Below, piece after piece: positions 1 to 7,894 of a stretch of 35,435 nucleotides of DNA (position 1 is its first letter; each line of letters begins with the position of its first letter). The stretch comes from Minwuia thermotolerans (GTDB lineage Bacteria > Pseudomonadota > Alphaproteobacteria > Minwuiales > Minwuiaceae): contig BQJF01000044.1 of the NCBI GenBank assembly GCA_021604565.1, positions 1 to 35,435 on the forward strand, in the 5' to 3' direction. Made by a program: the position numbers and the translations under genes. The notes under the pieces were generated by a model that was not told the origin of the DNA, made no database searches, and was given only the letters and a program-made list of their open reading frames with translations.

Positions 1-75
1 GATGACCGCGATGCCGCGGTCGCCAATGTGGTCGAACTGGTGACAGCCCTTGCCGATGGTGTACGTTCGGCCTGA
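1..75 (+). CDS. trpA: Tryptophan synthase alpha chain, C-terminal end (partial)
   Basis: Only the last 24 codons and a TGA stop (73-75) are in the window; the gene begins upstream. The tail reads as an alpha helix ending VVELVTALADGVRSA, which resembles the last helix of TrpA. TrpA cleaves indole-3-glycerol phosphate to indole and glyceraldehyde 3-phosphate in the cytoplasm. The assignment rests largely on position, because trpA directly before accD and folC is a common alphaproteobacterial order. The fragment is too short for a motif-based call. Confidence 0.6.
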   Translation, partial: DDRDAAVANVVELVTALADGVRSA

Positions 76-116
76 CGGATGTTTGTCCCGGACATGGATC
101 TAACGGAGGTATCCCC

Positions 117-158
117 TTGAGCAACAATGGTCCCCATCGGGAGGGCGTTGCCGCATGA
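117..158 (+). other. Possible 13-codon leader ORF ahead of accD
   Basis: A strong Shine-Dalgarno-like ACGGAGGT (104-111) lies five bases before a TTG codon at 117. That codon opens a 13-codon frame whose TGA stop (156-158) overlaps the accD ATG (155-157) as ATGA. The frame differs from that of accD, so it is not an N-terminal extension. It could be a translational coupling leader, or the ribosome-binding site may be a relic of a longer accD start. There is no evidence that a peptide is made. Confidence 0.25.
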
Positions 159-1135
159 GTTGGCTGACCAACCGTGTCCTGCCCAAGATTGGTCTGGGCC
201 GCCGCAAGGATGGCCCGGACAATCTGTGGGAGAAGTGCCGCGCGTGCGGACAGATGGTGTTTCATCGCGACCTGGAGCAGAGCTCCAGGGTCTGCCCGCA
301 TTGCGACCACCACATGCGTCTCACCGCGTCGCAGCGGCTGCAGCTTCTGTTCGATGATGGCGCGTTCGAGCGGCTGAAGACGCCGCAGCCGCCGATGGAC
401 CCGCTGAAGTTCAAGGATTCCCGGCGCTATCCGGATCAGATCAAGGACGCCCGCAGCACGGCAGAGGCCGACTTCGCGGTGGAGGCGGGTCTCGGCCGCA
501 TCGGTGGTCAGTCCGCCGTGGTTGCGGCACAGAATTTCTTCTTCATGGGCGGCTCCGTTTCCCCGGGTGAAGGGGAGGCGATTGTTGCCGCTGCGGAACG
601 GGCGGTGCAGGAAGACGCGGCCCTGGTCGTCTGTGCTGCATCGGGCGGCATGCGGATGCAGGAGGGGATCCTTTCCCTGATGCAGATGCCCCGCACCACG
701 GTCGCGATCCAGCGGCTGAAGGAAAAGGGCCTGCCCTACATCAGTGTGCTGACCGATCCGACGACAGGCGGCACGACCGCGTCCTTCGCGATGATCGGCG
801 ACGTGGCGATTGCCGAACCGGGTGCGCTCATCGGGTTCGCCGGGCCACGGGTGATCGAGCAGACGATCCGGGAGCAGTTGCCGGATGGTTTCCAGCGCGC
901 GGAGTATCTGCTGGAACACGGCATGGTCGACATGGTGGTGCACCGCCATGACCTGGCCGAAACGCTGGGCCGCATCCTGTCACTGATGCGGGAGCCCATG
1001 GTGGCGCCGCCTGCGTCACTGCCGCCGCCGGAGCCTTTGGTCATTCCTGAACCCGACGACGATTCCGAGCTGATGAACACGGAGCCGGACGACGCGGAAG
1101 ATGATGCCGGGGAGGCACCTGAAAAGGCGTCGTGA
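155..1135 (+). CDS. accD: Acetyl-CoA carboxylase carboxyltransferase subunit beta
   Basis: AccD pairs with AccA to transfer the carboxyl group from carboxybiotin-BCCP to acetyl-CoA, giving malonyl-CoA for fatty-acid synthesis in the cytoplasm. The N-terminus carries the four-cysteine zinc ribbon (CRACG near residue 27, CPHC near residue 47). The crotonase-like core follows, with ASGGMRMQEG and TTGGTTASFAMIGD. The protein has 326 residues against about 290-305 in many relatives; the excess is an acidic, Pro-rich C-terminal tail (from about residue 290), as is common in alphaproteobacterial AccD. ATG 155 is preceded by GGGAGGG (139-145). Its stop overlaps the folC start by GTGA, so the two are translationally coupled. 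Confidence 0.97.
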   Translation: MSWLTNRVLPKIGLGRRKDGPDNLWEKCRACGQMVFHRDLEQSSRVCPHCDHHMRLTASQRLQLLFDDGAFERLKTPQPPMDPLKFKDSRRYPDQIKDARSTAEADFAVEAGLGRIGGQSAVVAAQNFFFMGGSVSPGEGEAIVAAAERAVQEDAALVVCAASGGMRMQEGILSLMQMPRTTVAIQRLKEKGLPYISVLTDPTTGGTTASFAMIGDVAIAEPGALIGFAGPRVIEQTIREQLPDGFQRAEYLLEHGMVDMVVHRHDLAETLGRILSLMREPMVAPPASLPPPEPLVIPEPDDDSELMNTEPDDAEDDAGEAPEKAS

Positions 1136-2415
1136 AAACACCGCTGACCGATGCCGCGCTGGAACGGATCACCCGTCTGGGTGCGCGTCGGATGGAACTC
1201 GATCTGGAACGTCTGCCGACGCTTCTCGAACATCTGGGTGCGCCGCACCGGCGATTGCCGCCGGTTGTCCACGTCACCGGCACCAACGGCAAGGGATCAG
1301 TGGTTGCCTGCCTGCACGCGATGCTGTCGCGGCAGGGCCTGCGGGTTCAGCGTTTCATTTCACCCTATCTGTCCCGCCCCACGGAACAGGTGCTGCTGCC
1401 CGAAGGCGAGGTTTCGGACGCGACCTATGCGCAGGCGCTGGCGCGGGTCACGGACGTCAATGACGGCGCGCCTCTGCCGGTCTTCGAGGCCATGACGGCC
1501 GCGGCCTTCCTGTGCTTTGCGGAGTCCCCGGCTGACGTGCTGCTGCTGGAATGCGGCATGGGGGGGCGGCTGGATTCCACCAACACCGTGCCGGAAGTCT
1601 GCGTCAGCGTGGTGACCCCTGTCGCCCTGGACCATCAGGCGTTTCTAGGCCCCGACACGACCAGCATCGCGCGGGAGAAGGCGGGTATCTTCCGGCCTGG
1701 TGTGCCTGTGGTTGCCAATCCGCAGGATGTGGATGCCATTGCTGTCGTGCAGGCGACTGCGGAGAAACTTGGCTGCCCCCTGCATCTGGCGGGACGAGAC
1801 TGGAGCATCGATGGCGTGACAGGCTCCTATGGGGGGGAGGCGGACCTGATACTGCCACGTCCGGGCCTGAACGGAATGCACCAGTGGCAGAACGCGGCCC
1901 AGGCGGTCGCGGTAATGGAGGTTCTCGCCCGCCGGACACCAACCGTCAGGAAGCCGGACAGCGAAACGGTGGCGGCGATTGCCGGTGTCCGGCTGTCCGC
2001 GCGCTTCCACCAGGTCCGCCATCCCGACACGTCCCGTCAGATCTGGGTGGATGGCGGTCACAATGTTCATGCCGCAACGGCCGCCGCGGCGGCGCTGGAA
2101 GCCATGCCCTCTCAGCCGCTCACCCTGATCGTCGGTATCCTGGACAACCGCCCTGTGGCCCCGTTTCTCGGTGCCTTTGCGCACCTCGGTCCCAGCGTCA
2201 TCGGCGTTCCGATACTGCATCAGCCCGTCTATGCCGTTGGCACGCCAACCTCACCCGACAGGATTGCGGCGATCGCGCGCGAGATCGGCCTGGCCGGGCA
2301 TCCCGCGCCCGACTGGCAGCAGGCGCTGGAAATGGTCAATCCGCGCAGGCGGGTGCTGATCACGGGATCGTTGTACCTGGTGGGCGAGGTGTTGCAGACA
2401 TTGCCACCCTGCTGA
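1132..2415 (+). CDS. folC: Bifunctional dihydrofolate synthase / folylpolyglutamate synthase
   Basis: FolC adds glutamate to dihydropteroate and then to reduced folates, using ATP. The 427-residue protein has the Mur-ligase-like layout: P-loop HVTGTNGKGSVVA near residue 47, the substrate loop SPYLSRPTEQVLL near residue 77, LLECGMGGRLDSTN near residue 136, and the C-terminal domain motif DGGHNVHAA near residue 307. The start is GTG at 1132, overlapping the accD stop, which fits the conserved accD-folC operon. Length is normal for the family. No disruption is visible. Confidence 0.96.
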   Translation: MKTPLTDAALERITRLGARRMELDLERLPTLLEHLGAPHRRLPPVVHVTGTNGKGSVVACLHAMLSRQGLRVQRFISPYLSRPTEQVLLPEGEVSDATYAQALARVTDVNDGAPLPVFEAMTAAAFLCFAESPADVLLLECGMGGRLDSTNTVPEVCVSVVTPVALDHQAFLGPDTTSIAREKAGIFRPGVPVVANPQDVDAIAVVQATAEKLGCPLHLAGRDWSIDGVTGSYGGEADLILPRPGLNGMHQWQNAAQAVAVMEVLARRTPTVRKPDSETVAAIAGVRLSARFHQVRHPDTSRQIWVDGGHNVHAATAAAAALEAMPSQPLTLIVGILDNRPVAPFLGAFAHLGPSVIGVPILHQPVYAVGTPTSPDRIAAIAREIGLAGHPAPDWQQALEMVNPRRRVLITGSLYLVGEVLQTLPPC

Positions 2416-2453
2416 ACTACCGTGCCCGGACAAACAGGAACAAGGACATCGCG

Positions 2454-3077
2454 ATGCTGACCGTTCATCACCTGAACAATTCCCGCTCCCAGCGCATTCT
2501 GTGGCTGATGGAGGAACTGGGCCTCGACTACGAACTGAAGAAGTACCAGCGCAATGCCGAAACCAACCTGGCCCCGCCGGAGCTGATCGCGGTGCATCCG
2601 CTGGGCAAGTCCCCGGTGGTGACCGATGGTGACCAGACAATCATCGAATCCGGCGCGATCATCGACTACGTGATCCGTCGTCATGGTGGCGGCAAGCTGC
2701 AGCCCGATCCGGCGACCGCTGACTACGACAGCTACGTGCAGTGGCTGCAGTACGCCGAAGGCTCGGCCATGCTGCCGCTGATGCTGTTCATGTATGTCGG
2801 TCGGCTGGGAGAGGCAGGCGTGCCCCTGCATCCGCGCATCGAGAGCGAGATCGCCAACCATGTCGGCTACATCAACCGCCACCTCGAAGGCCGTGAGTTC
2901 CTGGTAGGCGACAGCCTGACCGGTGCCGACATCAACCTCAGCTTCGTGGGCGAGATCCTTGGCCCCTTTGGCAAGCGTGGCACGTTCCCCAATGTCGACC
3001 GCTGGATCGCCGACCTGCACAAGCGCCCGGCCTGGCAGACCGCACTGGAAAAGGGCGGCGCATACGCCTTCGCCTGA
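2454..3077 (+). CDS. Glutathione S-transferase family protein
   Basis: The 207-residue protein starts MLTVHHLNNSRSQRILWLME, a thioredoxin-like N-terminal domain with the Ser/Arg region typical of bacterial GSTs. HPLGKSPVVTDG (the cis-Pro segment) and ESGAIIDYV (the glutathione gamma-glutamyl binding ES pair) follow. The all-helical C-terminal domain contains LTGADINLSFV, the usual N-capping box. It conjugates or reduces substrates with glutathione in the cytoplasm; the substrate cannot be read. ATG 2454 was chosen because the GST fold starts there and AAGGA precedes it; the same frame stays open far upstream across folC, but that part is antisense-like noise. It lies 38 bp after folC and may be co-transcribed. 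Confidence 0.93.
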   Translation: MLTVHHLNNSRSQRILWLMEELGLDYELKKYQRNAETNLAPPELIAVHPLGKSPVVTDGDQTIIESGAIIDYVIRRHGGGKLQPDPATADYDSYVQWLQYAEGSAMLPLMLFMYVGRLGEAGVPLHPRIESEIANHVGYINRHLEGREFLVGDSLTGADINLSFVGEILGPFGKRGTFPNVDRWIADLHKRPAWQTALEKGGAYAFA

Positions 3078-3101
3078 CCACGTTACCCGGCAGTGTTTCG
3101 G

Positions 3102-3416
3102 CGTAACGGGTTCCGGATCAGTGCTGAGAGCTGGGCTCGCGGATCAAGTCCGCGAGCTACGTGGGTTGAGGCATTCAATTGAACCTGTCCACCCCACCAA
3201 CGTTGTGCCCGGACTCGATCCGGGCACCCAGCGTGCCGCGCTGCCGTCGGCTATCTGGCTCGGCAGTCTTTCAACGTAACGGGTTTGGATCAGTGCCGAG
3301 AGCAGGGCTCGCGGATCAAGTCCGCGAGCGACGTTGGGTGGAGGTATTCAACTGAACCTGCCCACCCCACGAACGTTGTGCCCGGACTTGATCCGGGCAC
3401 CCAGCGTGCCGCGCTG
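3102..3416. repeat. Tandemly duplicated hairpin-pair repeat (REP/BIME-like) in a convergent gap
   Basis: The 363-bp gap between gst (+) and argB (-) holds two copies of a roughly 143-bp unit, 3102-3243 and 3275-3416, offset by 173 bp. Each unit has two perfect 9-bp-stem, 5-nt-loop hairpins: 3135-3157 and 3205-3227 in copy 1, 3307-3329 and 3378-3400 in copy 2. In copy 2 the core of the second hairpin (GGACTTGATCC) is the reverse complement of the core of the first (GGATCAAGTCC), so the unit is an inverted pair of related palindromes. No gene is seen here. In a convergent gap such hairpins could stop transcription from both sides; that is inference. Confidence 0.9.
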
Positions 3417-3440
3417 ATGTCCTCCAGCGCGCCCGTCGGT

Positions 3441-4349
3441 TTATTCCTCGTCTTCCACCGCATCGTCGCGGCGGATCATGGTGCCAACGCCATGCTCGGT
3501 GAAGGTTTCCAGCAGCACCACGTTGGGGACGCGGCCATCCAGGATGGTGGCGGAGCCGACGCCGTTGCGGATGGCATCCAGGCAGGTCTCGATCTTCGGA
3601 ATCATGCCGCCCGTGATGACGCCCTGGCCGCGCAGCACCAGCACATCGCGCGGGGTCAGCACCTGGACCAGGTTCTTGTCCTGATCCAGTACCCCGGCAA
3701 CATCGGTCAGCATGATCAGCTTCGCCGCGGACAGGGCGGAGGCAATGGCACCCGCTGCCGAGTCGGCATTGATGTTGAACGTCTCACCATTCTTGCCGAC
3801 GCCGATGGGCGCGATCACGGGGATCACCGAGTCCAGGTCGATGGCATTGAAGATGTCGGGGTTGATGGTGCGCGGTTCGCCCACGAAACCAAGGTCGAGA
3901 ATCCGTTCGATGTTGGAATCGGGATCCCGGCGCGACCGGTTCAGCTTGCGTGCCTGGATCAGGCCGCCATCCTTGCCCGACAGGCCGATGGCCATGCCGC
4001 CTTCCTGCTGGATGGCGGTGACGATCTGCTTGTTGATGGAGCCTGAAAGCACCATTTCAACGATATCGACGGTGGCGCGGTCGGTGACCCGCAGGCCGTC
4101 GACGAATTCGCTCTGGATCTTCAGCCGGTCCAGCATGGCCCCGATCTGCGGGCCGCCGCCATGTACTATGACCGGATGGATGCCGACCTGCTTCAGCAGG
4201 ACGATGTTGCGGGCGAAAGCCTTGGAAAGTTCTTCGTCGCCCATGGCATGGCCGCCATACTTGACGACAAAGACCTCGCCAGCGAAGCGTTTCAGATACG
4301 GCAGGGCCTCCTGCAGTGTGGCGGCCTTCTTCATCAGTTCGTCGTCCAC
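3441..4349 (-). CDS. argB: Acetylglutamate kinase
   Basis: ArgB phosphorylates N-acetylglutamate, the second step of arginine synthesis. Visible amino-acid-kinase motifs are FVVKYGGHAMG (catalytic Lys and Gly loop), HPVIVHGGGPQIG, NINADSAAGAIA, LMLTDVAGVLD and GGMIPKIETCLDAI. I chose the GTG at 4347-4349 because GGGAGGAA lies just before it and the resulting 302 residues match the family; the frame stays open to 4421, but that would run into engB. The gene ends with an acidic tail and is last in the rpmH-rnpA-yidD-yidC-engB-argB series, 34 bp after engB. Confidence 0.96.
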   Translation of the reverse strand: MDDELMKKAATLQEALPYLKRFAGEVFVVKYGGHAMGDEELSKAFARNIVLLKQVGIHPVIVHGGGPQIGAMLDRLKIQSEFVDGLRVTDRATVDIVEMVLSGSINKQIVTAIQQEGGMAIGLSGKDGGLIQARKLNRSRRDPDSNIERILDLGFVGEPRTINPDIFNAIDLDSVIPVIAPIGVGKNGETFNINADSAAGAIASALSAAKLIMLTDVAGVLDQDKNLVQVLTPRDVLVLRGQGVITGGMIPKIETCLDAIRNGVGSATILDGRVPNVVLLETFTEHGVGTMIRRDDAVEDEE

Positions 4350-4383
4350 GAACTTCCTCCCAATCGCCTCGAATCGATTCCTG

Positions 4384-5031
4384 TTATAGCCCGGCGGACT
4401 GTTGCGTCGCCAGACGTTCAAGCTCGGCCCGCAGTTCGGCGATGCCGGTGCCCTTCTCGGCGCTGGTGAGGAACTGTTTCGGATAGGCGGCCACGTGCTT
4501 CTCGAGGCCCTTCCGCGTTGCCTCGAAGACCCGTTCCTGCTGGGCGGATTTCAGCTTGTCGGCCTTGGTCAGGATGACCTGAAACACCACTGCCGACTTG
4601 TCCAGCATGCTCATGAAATCCTCGTCCGGCGGCTTGATGCCGTGGCGGGCGTCGATCAGCAGATTGACCCGTGTCAGGTTCGGGCGGCCCTGAAGATAGC
4701 GCCGGATCAGCCTGGTCCAGGCCTCCACCGCAGGTTTCGGAGCCTTGGCGAAACCATAGCCGGGCAGGTCGACAAGCATCAGCCGACCACCCAGATCAAA
4801 GAAGTTCAGTTCCTGTGTCCGGCCCGGCGTGTTCGACGTGCGGGCCAGGGCCTTGCGTCCGGTCAGGGCGTTCACCAGGCTGGACTTGCCGACGTTGGAG
4901 CGTCCGATGAAGGCCACTTCCGGCATGTCGGGCGGGGGCAGGTGCTCCAGCGCGACAACGCCCTTCAGGAAGGTGCATTCGCCCGCGAACAGCTTTCGCC
5001 CCGCCTCGATATCCGGTTCCGGATCCATCAT
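4384..5031 (-). CDS. engB: Ribosome-biogenesis GTPase EngB (YihA/YsxC)
   Basis: This 215-residue TRAFAC-class GTPase helps assemble the large ribosomal subunit. All G motifs are present: G1 GRSNVGKSS near residue 43, the G2 region NTPGRTQ, G3 DLPGYG, G4 TKADK and G5 SAEKGTG near the C-terminus. Two ATGs sit at the start (5031 and 5028); either is possible. It lies between yidC (22 bp upstream) and argB in the same direction, a conserved alphaproteobacterial arrangement. Confidence 0.95.
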   Translation of the reverse strand: MMDPEPDIEAGRKLFAGECTFLKGVVALEHLPPPDMPEVAFIGRSNVGKSSLVNALTGRKALARTSNTPGRTQELNFFDLGGRLMLVDLPGYGFAKAPKPAVEAWTRLIRRYLQGRPNLTRVNLLIDARHGIKPPDEDFMSMLDKSAVVFQVILTKADKLKSAQQERVFEATRKGLEKHVAAYPKQFLTSAEKGTGIAELRAELERLATQQSAGL

Positions 5032-5052
5032 GCCGTGAACCCCTTCCGGGTG

Positions 5053-6804
5053 TCAGGTGCTCTTGGCCGGCTGTTTCTTCCGGTTCGCCATCCGCCGCTT
5101 GATCGCATATTGCTGCAGGATCGAGAGCAGGTTGTTGGCGGTCCAGTAGATCACCAGACCGGCCGGGAAACGGGCCAGGAAGAAGGTGAAGACGATGGGC
5201 AGCATCATCATGATGCGCGCCTGCATCGGATCCGGCGGTGTCGGGTTCATCTTCTGCAGCAGCCACATGGAACCACCCATCAGGATCGGCCAGATGCCGA
5301 GGTGCAGCAGGTCCGGTGTATCCCAGGGGATCAGGCCGAACAGTTCGAAGATGTTGGTGGGATCAGGTGCGGACAGATCCTGGATCCAGCCATAGAAGGG
5401 CGCATGCCGCATCTCGATGGTCACGAACAGCACCTTGTAGAGGGCGAAGAACACCGGGATCTGCAACAGGATCGGCACGCAGCCCGAAACCGGATTGACC
5501 TTGTTCTTCTTGTACAGGCCCATCATCTCCTGCTGCATCCGCTGGCGATCCTCGCCATAGCGTTCGCGGATCTTCACCATTTCCGGCTGAAGTTCCTTCA
5601 TCGCGTTCATGGAGACGTAGGACTTGTAGGCCAGCGGCAGGAACAGGGTCTTGATGATGATCGTGGTGGCGATGATCGCCAGCCCCAGATTGCCCAGCAG
5701 GCTGTTGAAGAAGTCGATGGCGAAGAACAGCGGCTGCGTCAGGAACGGGAACCAGCCCCAGTCGATGGTGTTGCCGAACAGCGGAATGTTCAGCGTTTCC
5801 TCGTAGCCGTCGATCAGGTCCACTTCCTTGGCACCGGCGAACAGGCGGTTGGTCAGCGTGACCTCGCTGCCCGAAGCCACCGTGATCGGATCGGCCAGAT
5901 AGTCGGTCTGATACTTGTCGATGCCACCCACGTAGGTATGGCGGAAGGCCCCTTCGAACGCGGTGGCGCGGTCGGGGATCAGTATCGTCATCCAGTACTT
6001 GTCGGTGAAGCCGATCCAGCCTTCCCGGGTCTGTTCCTTGATGTCGCCGTCCTCGGCAATGGTGTCGTAATCGACTTCCATCACCTTCTCCTGCATGCCG
6101 CCGAGCATGCCTTCGTGCAGGATGTAGAACCCGCTGGTTTCCGGCGTGCCGTGGCGGCTGACGCGACCGTAGGAATGCAGCGTGACCGGCTGGCCCGAAC
6201 TGTTGCGCACGGACTGCTGCACCGTGAACATGTAGTTCGCATCGATCTCGAAGCGCCGCACGAAGGTCAGTCCCTCGCCATTGTCCCAGGTCAGCGTGAC
6301 TGGCTGGCCCGGTGCCAGTGTGTCGCCGTCCGCCGCCCAGGGCGTCTCCGACGTCGGCATCGTGGCGGAACTGCCCAGCGCATTCAGCCAGCCGAAGTCC
6401 ACGAAGTAGGGATCGGCGGCATCGCGCGGGTTCAGCAGCTCGATCTCCGGTGAATTCGGGTCCGCAGTCTGGCGATAGTCGGGCAGCGTCAGATCGTCGA
6501 TCCAGCCACCGCGCAGCCGGATCGAACCATGCAGGCGCGGCGTGTTGATGCGAATGCGGGACTCCGCCGCGATGGCTGTCTTGCGGTCCACGCCGGCCGT
6601 CGGCACCGTACCCGGCAGGCTGGCACCGGGGGCAGTGACACCTGGGACCGTGCTGCCGGTGCTGCCAGGTGCACCAGGCGTGCCGACCGCCGGGGACTCG
6701 ATGGGCGGCGGCGGGGGCGGATCACCCGGAAACAGGGTCTGGAACCCCAGTAGGATCACGACTGACAGCACGATGGCCAGGATCAGATTGCGCTGTTCGG
6801 ACAT
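5053..6804 (-). CDS. yidC: Membrane protein insertase YidC
   Basis: YidC inserts and folds inner-membrane proteins, alone or with SecYEG. The 583-residue protein has the Gram-negative layout. An N-terminal transmembrane anchor (LILAIVLSVVILLGFQTLF) comes first. A Pro/Gly-rich linker (PPPPPPIES onwards) and a large periplasmic beta-sandwich domain follow, to about residue 350. The conserved C-terminal core carries the remaining membrane segments (for example PVSGCVPILLQIPVFFALYK and TFFLARFPAGLVIYWTANN) and ends in a basic tail (KRRMANRKKQ) suited to ribosome contact. It lies 22 bp after yidD and 21 bp before engB, in one operon. Confidence 0.97.
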   Translation of the reverse strand: MSEQRNLILAIVLSVVILLGFQTLFPGDPPPPPPIESPAVGTPGAPGSTGSTVPGVTAPGASLPGTVPTAGVDRKTAIAAESRIRINTPRLHGSIRLRGGWIDDLTLPDYRQTADPNSPEIELLNPRDAADPYFVDFGWLNALGSSATMPTSETPWAADGDTLAPGQPVTLTWDNGEGLTFVRRFEIDANYMFTVQQSVRNSSGQPVTLHSYGRVSRHGTPETSGFYILHEGMLGGMQEKVMEVDYDTIAEDGDIKEQTREGWIGFTDKYWMTILIPDRATAFEGAFRHTYVGGIDKYQTDYLADPITVASGSEVTLTNRLFAGAKEVDLIDGYEETLNIPLFGNTIDWGWFPFLTQPLFFAIDFFNSLLGNLGLAIIATTIIIKTLFLPLAYKSYVSMNAMKELQPEMVKIRERYGEDRQRMQQEMMGLYKKNKVNPVSGCVPILLQIPVFFALYKVLFVTIEMRHAPFYGWIQDLSAPDPTNIFELFGLIPWDTPDLLHLGIWPILMGGSMWLLQKMNPTPPDPMQARIMMMLPIVFTFFLARFPAGLVIYWTANNLLSILQQYAIKRRMANRKKQPAKST

Positions 6805-6826
6805 GCGGAGGCCTCGACTTCAGGGA

Positions 6827-7096
6827 TCAGGGGCGACGGGAAAGATGGCTGGATTGAGCCGTGGTTGCCGCGCTTTTACGCGTTTCCGGCACAGGATCAT
6901 AGCCATGACCGCCAAGGGGGTGACAACGTGACAGCCGCCTGAGCGCCAGCCAGCCGCCGCGCAGGACGCCATGATGCTCCAGCGCCTCGATGGCATAGGC
7001 GGAGCAGGTGGGTTCGAACCGGCAGTTCGGTCCCAGCCAGGGCGAGATCACGTACTGGTAGAAACGGATGGGAAGTATCGCGATCCGGCGCAGCAT
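6827..7096 (-). CDS. yidD: Membrane protein insertion efficiency factor YidD
   Basis: The 89-residue protein carries the family signature [20 protein letters not shown], then [12 protein letters not shown] and the Cys-containing [14 protein letters not shown]. YidD assists YidC-dependent insertion; the function is known mainly from enterobacterial work. The ATG (7094-7096) overlaps the rnpA stop as ATGA, so it is coupled to rnpA, and yidC follows directly. The Cys residues and the PGxGYDPVP-type end are intact. Confidence 0.96.
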   Translation of the reverse strand: MLRRIAILPIRFYQYVISPWLGPNCRFEPTCSAYAIEALEHHGVLRGGWLALRRLSRCHPLGGHGYDPVPETRKSAATTAQSSHLSRRP

Positions 7097-7476
7097 CAGG
7101 CCGTGCCCTCCCGCAGCAGCTTCAGGCGTTTCAGGGAATGCAGCAGATCGTCCGTCAGATCGGCGAAATCACGATCAACAGTCGCGGCGCGGGCAATCAG
7201 CACATAGTCGTTGCCGGGCCGGGCCTGCCGGACAAGCTGATCGGTTGCAAGCGCGCGCAATCGACGCTTTGCCCGGTTGCGCCGGACCGCGTTGCCAACC
7301 TTCTTCGATGCTGTGAAACCGATACGGATCGCCATGGCGTTGCCCGTTTCATCGGTGCTCTCCGGATCCACCGGAATGGGGGCAGCCTGCAGCACCAGAC
7401 CCTTGGCGGCGGTGCGGCGCCCCTTGCGCGCGAGCCTGAGGAAGTCGGCCCGCCGTTTCAAACGACCGACTTCCAC
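7096..7476 (-). CDS. rnpA: Ribonuclease P protein component
   Basis: RnpA is the basic protein subunit that helps RNase P RNA bind and mature pre-tRNA. The key motif [20 protein letters not shown] includes the conserved RNR segment. The start is GTG at 7474-7476 ([19 protein letters not shown]), giving 126 residues. A TGAGG supplied by the rpmH stop region lies eight bases before it. The frame remains open to 7662, but that part overlaps rpmH in another frame and is not coding. The rpmH-rnpA order is near-universal. Confidence 0.94.
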   Translation of the reverse strand: MEVGRLKRRADFLRLARKGRRTAAKGLVLQAAPIPVDPESTDETGNAMAIRIGFTASKKVGNAVRRNRAKRRLRALATDQLVRQARPGNDYVLIARAATVDRDFADLTDDLLHSLKRLKLLREGTA

Positions 7477-7487
7477 GTGGCCGTGCC

Positions 7488-7622
7488 TCAGGCCGAAAGC
7501 TTCTTCCGGCCCTTGGAACGACGGCGGCGCAGAATGGTCTGGCCGGCCACTGTGGCCTTGCGGGCGCGGAAGCCATGACGGCGGGCGCGCACGAGATTGC
7601 TCGGCTGGAATGTACGCTTCAC
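7488..7622 (-). CDS. rpmH: 50S ribosomal protein L34
   Basis: A 44-codon gene starting at GTG (7620-7622) and ending TGA (7488-7490). Its product begins [20 protein letters not shown] and ends [13 protein letters not shown], the canonical L34 sequence, very rich in Arg and Lys. It lies 11 bp before rnpA and downstream of a good sigma-70-type promoter (7685-7713). It is easily missed because of its size and GTG start. No abnormality is seen. Confidence 0.97.
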   Translation of the reverse strand: MKRTFQPSNLVRARRHGFRARKATVAGQTILRRRRSKGRKKLSA

Positions 7623-7684
7623 GACAGGCTCTCCTGTACGAACAGAATGGGGACCCGGACACGTGCCGGGGGCAAGAGAAGGGG

Positions 7685-7713
7685 TGTATATGTGGGCCTC
7701 ACGGTCAAGTCAA
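7685..7713 (-). promoter_or_regulatory. Sigma-70-type promoter for rpmH-rnpA-yidD-yidC-engB-argB
   Basis: Read on the minus strand, TTGACT (7708-7713) and TATACA (7685-7690) are separated by exactly 17 bp. They match the -35 and -10 consensus at five of six positions each. The -10 lies 62 bp before the rpmH start codon. This is the best promoter match seen in the window. Confidence 0.75.
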
Positions 7714-7767
7714 CCGCGCCGGGGCTGCAATTCGGCCACAGGCGTCCTAGGTTTGATCCAGAGCGCA

Positions 7768-7851
7768 GACCGTTCCGCCCCTCTCCCTCTCCCGACCACC
7801 CACAAGGACAATCCCGTGAGTGGTCGGGAGAGGGAGAGGGGCGGAACGGTC
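7768..7851. repeat. Long perfect palindrome (32-bp arms)
   Basis: Arms 7768-7799 and 7820-7851 are perfect reverse complements of 32 bases. They are built of CCCTCTCCC-type tracts and flank a 20-base spacer. The element sits between the rpmH promoter and the divergent oxidoreductase gene, 43 bp before its start codon. Its spacer contains AAGGACAATCCCGTG; a related motif occurs, inverted, in the spacer of the palindrome at 11534-11614, so both belong to one family. No gene is seen in 7623-7894. Confidence 0.92.
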
Positions 7852-7894
7852 CACAGACAACCAACCCCCGGCCACGTACAGGAACCATTGACCC

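Noticed and set aside
4402..6453. Long open frame (683 codons) on the plus strand across engB and yidC
   Set aside because: It is antisense to two well-recognised genes, lacks domains and is rich in His/Gln/Arg/Gly, as expected for a shadow frame in G+C-rich DNA.
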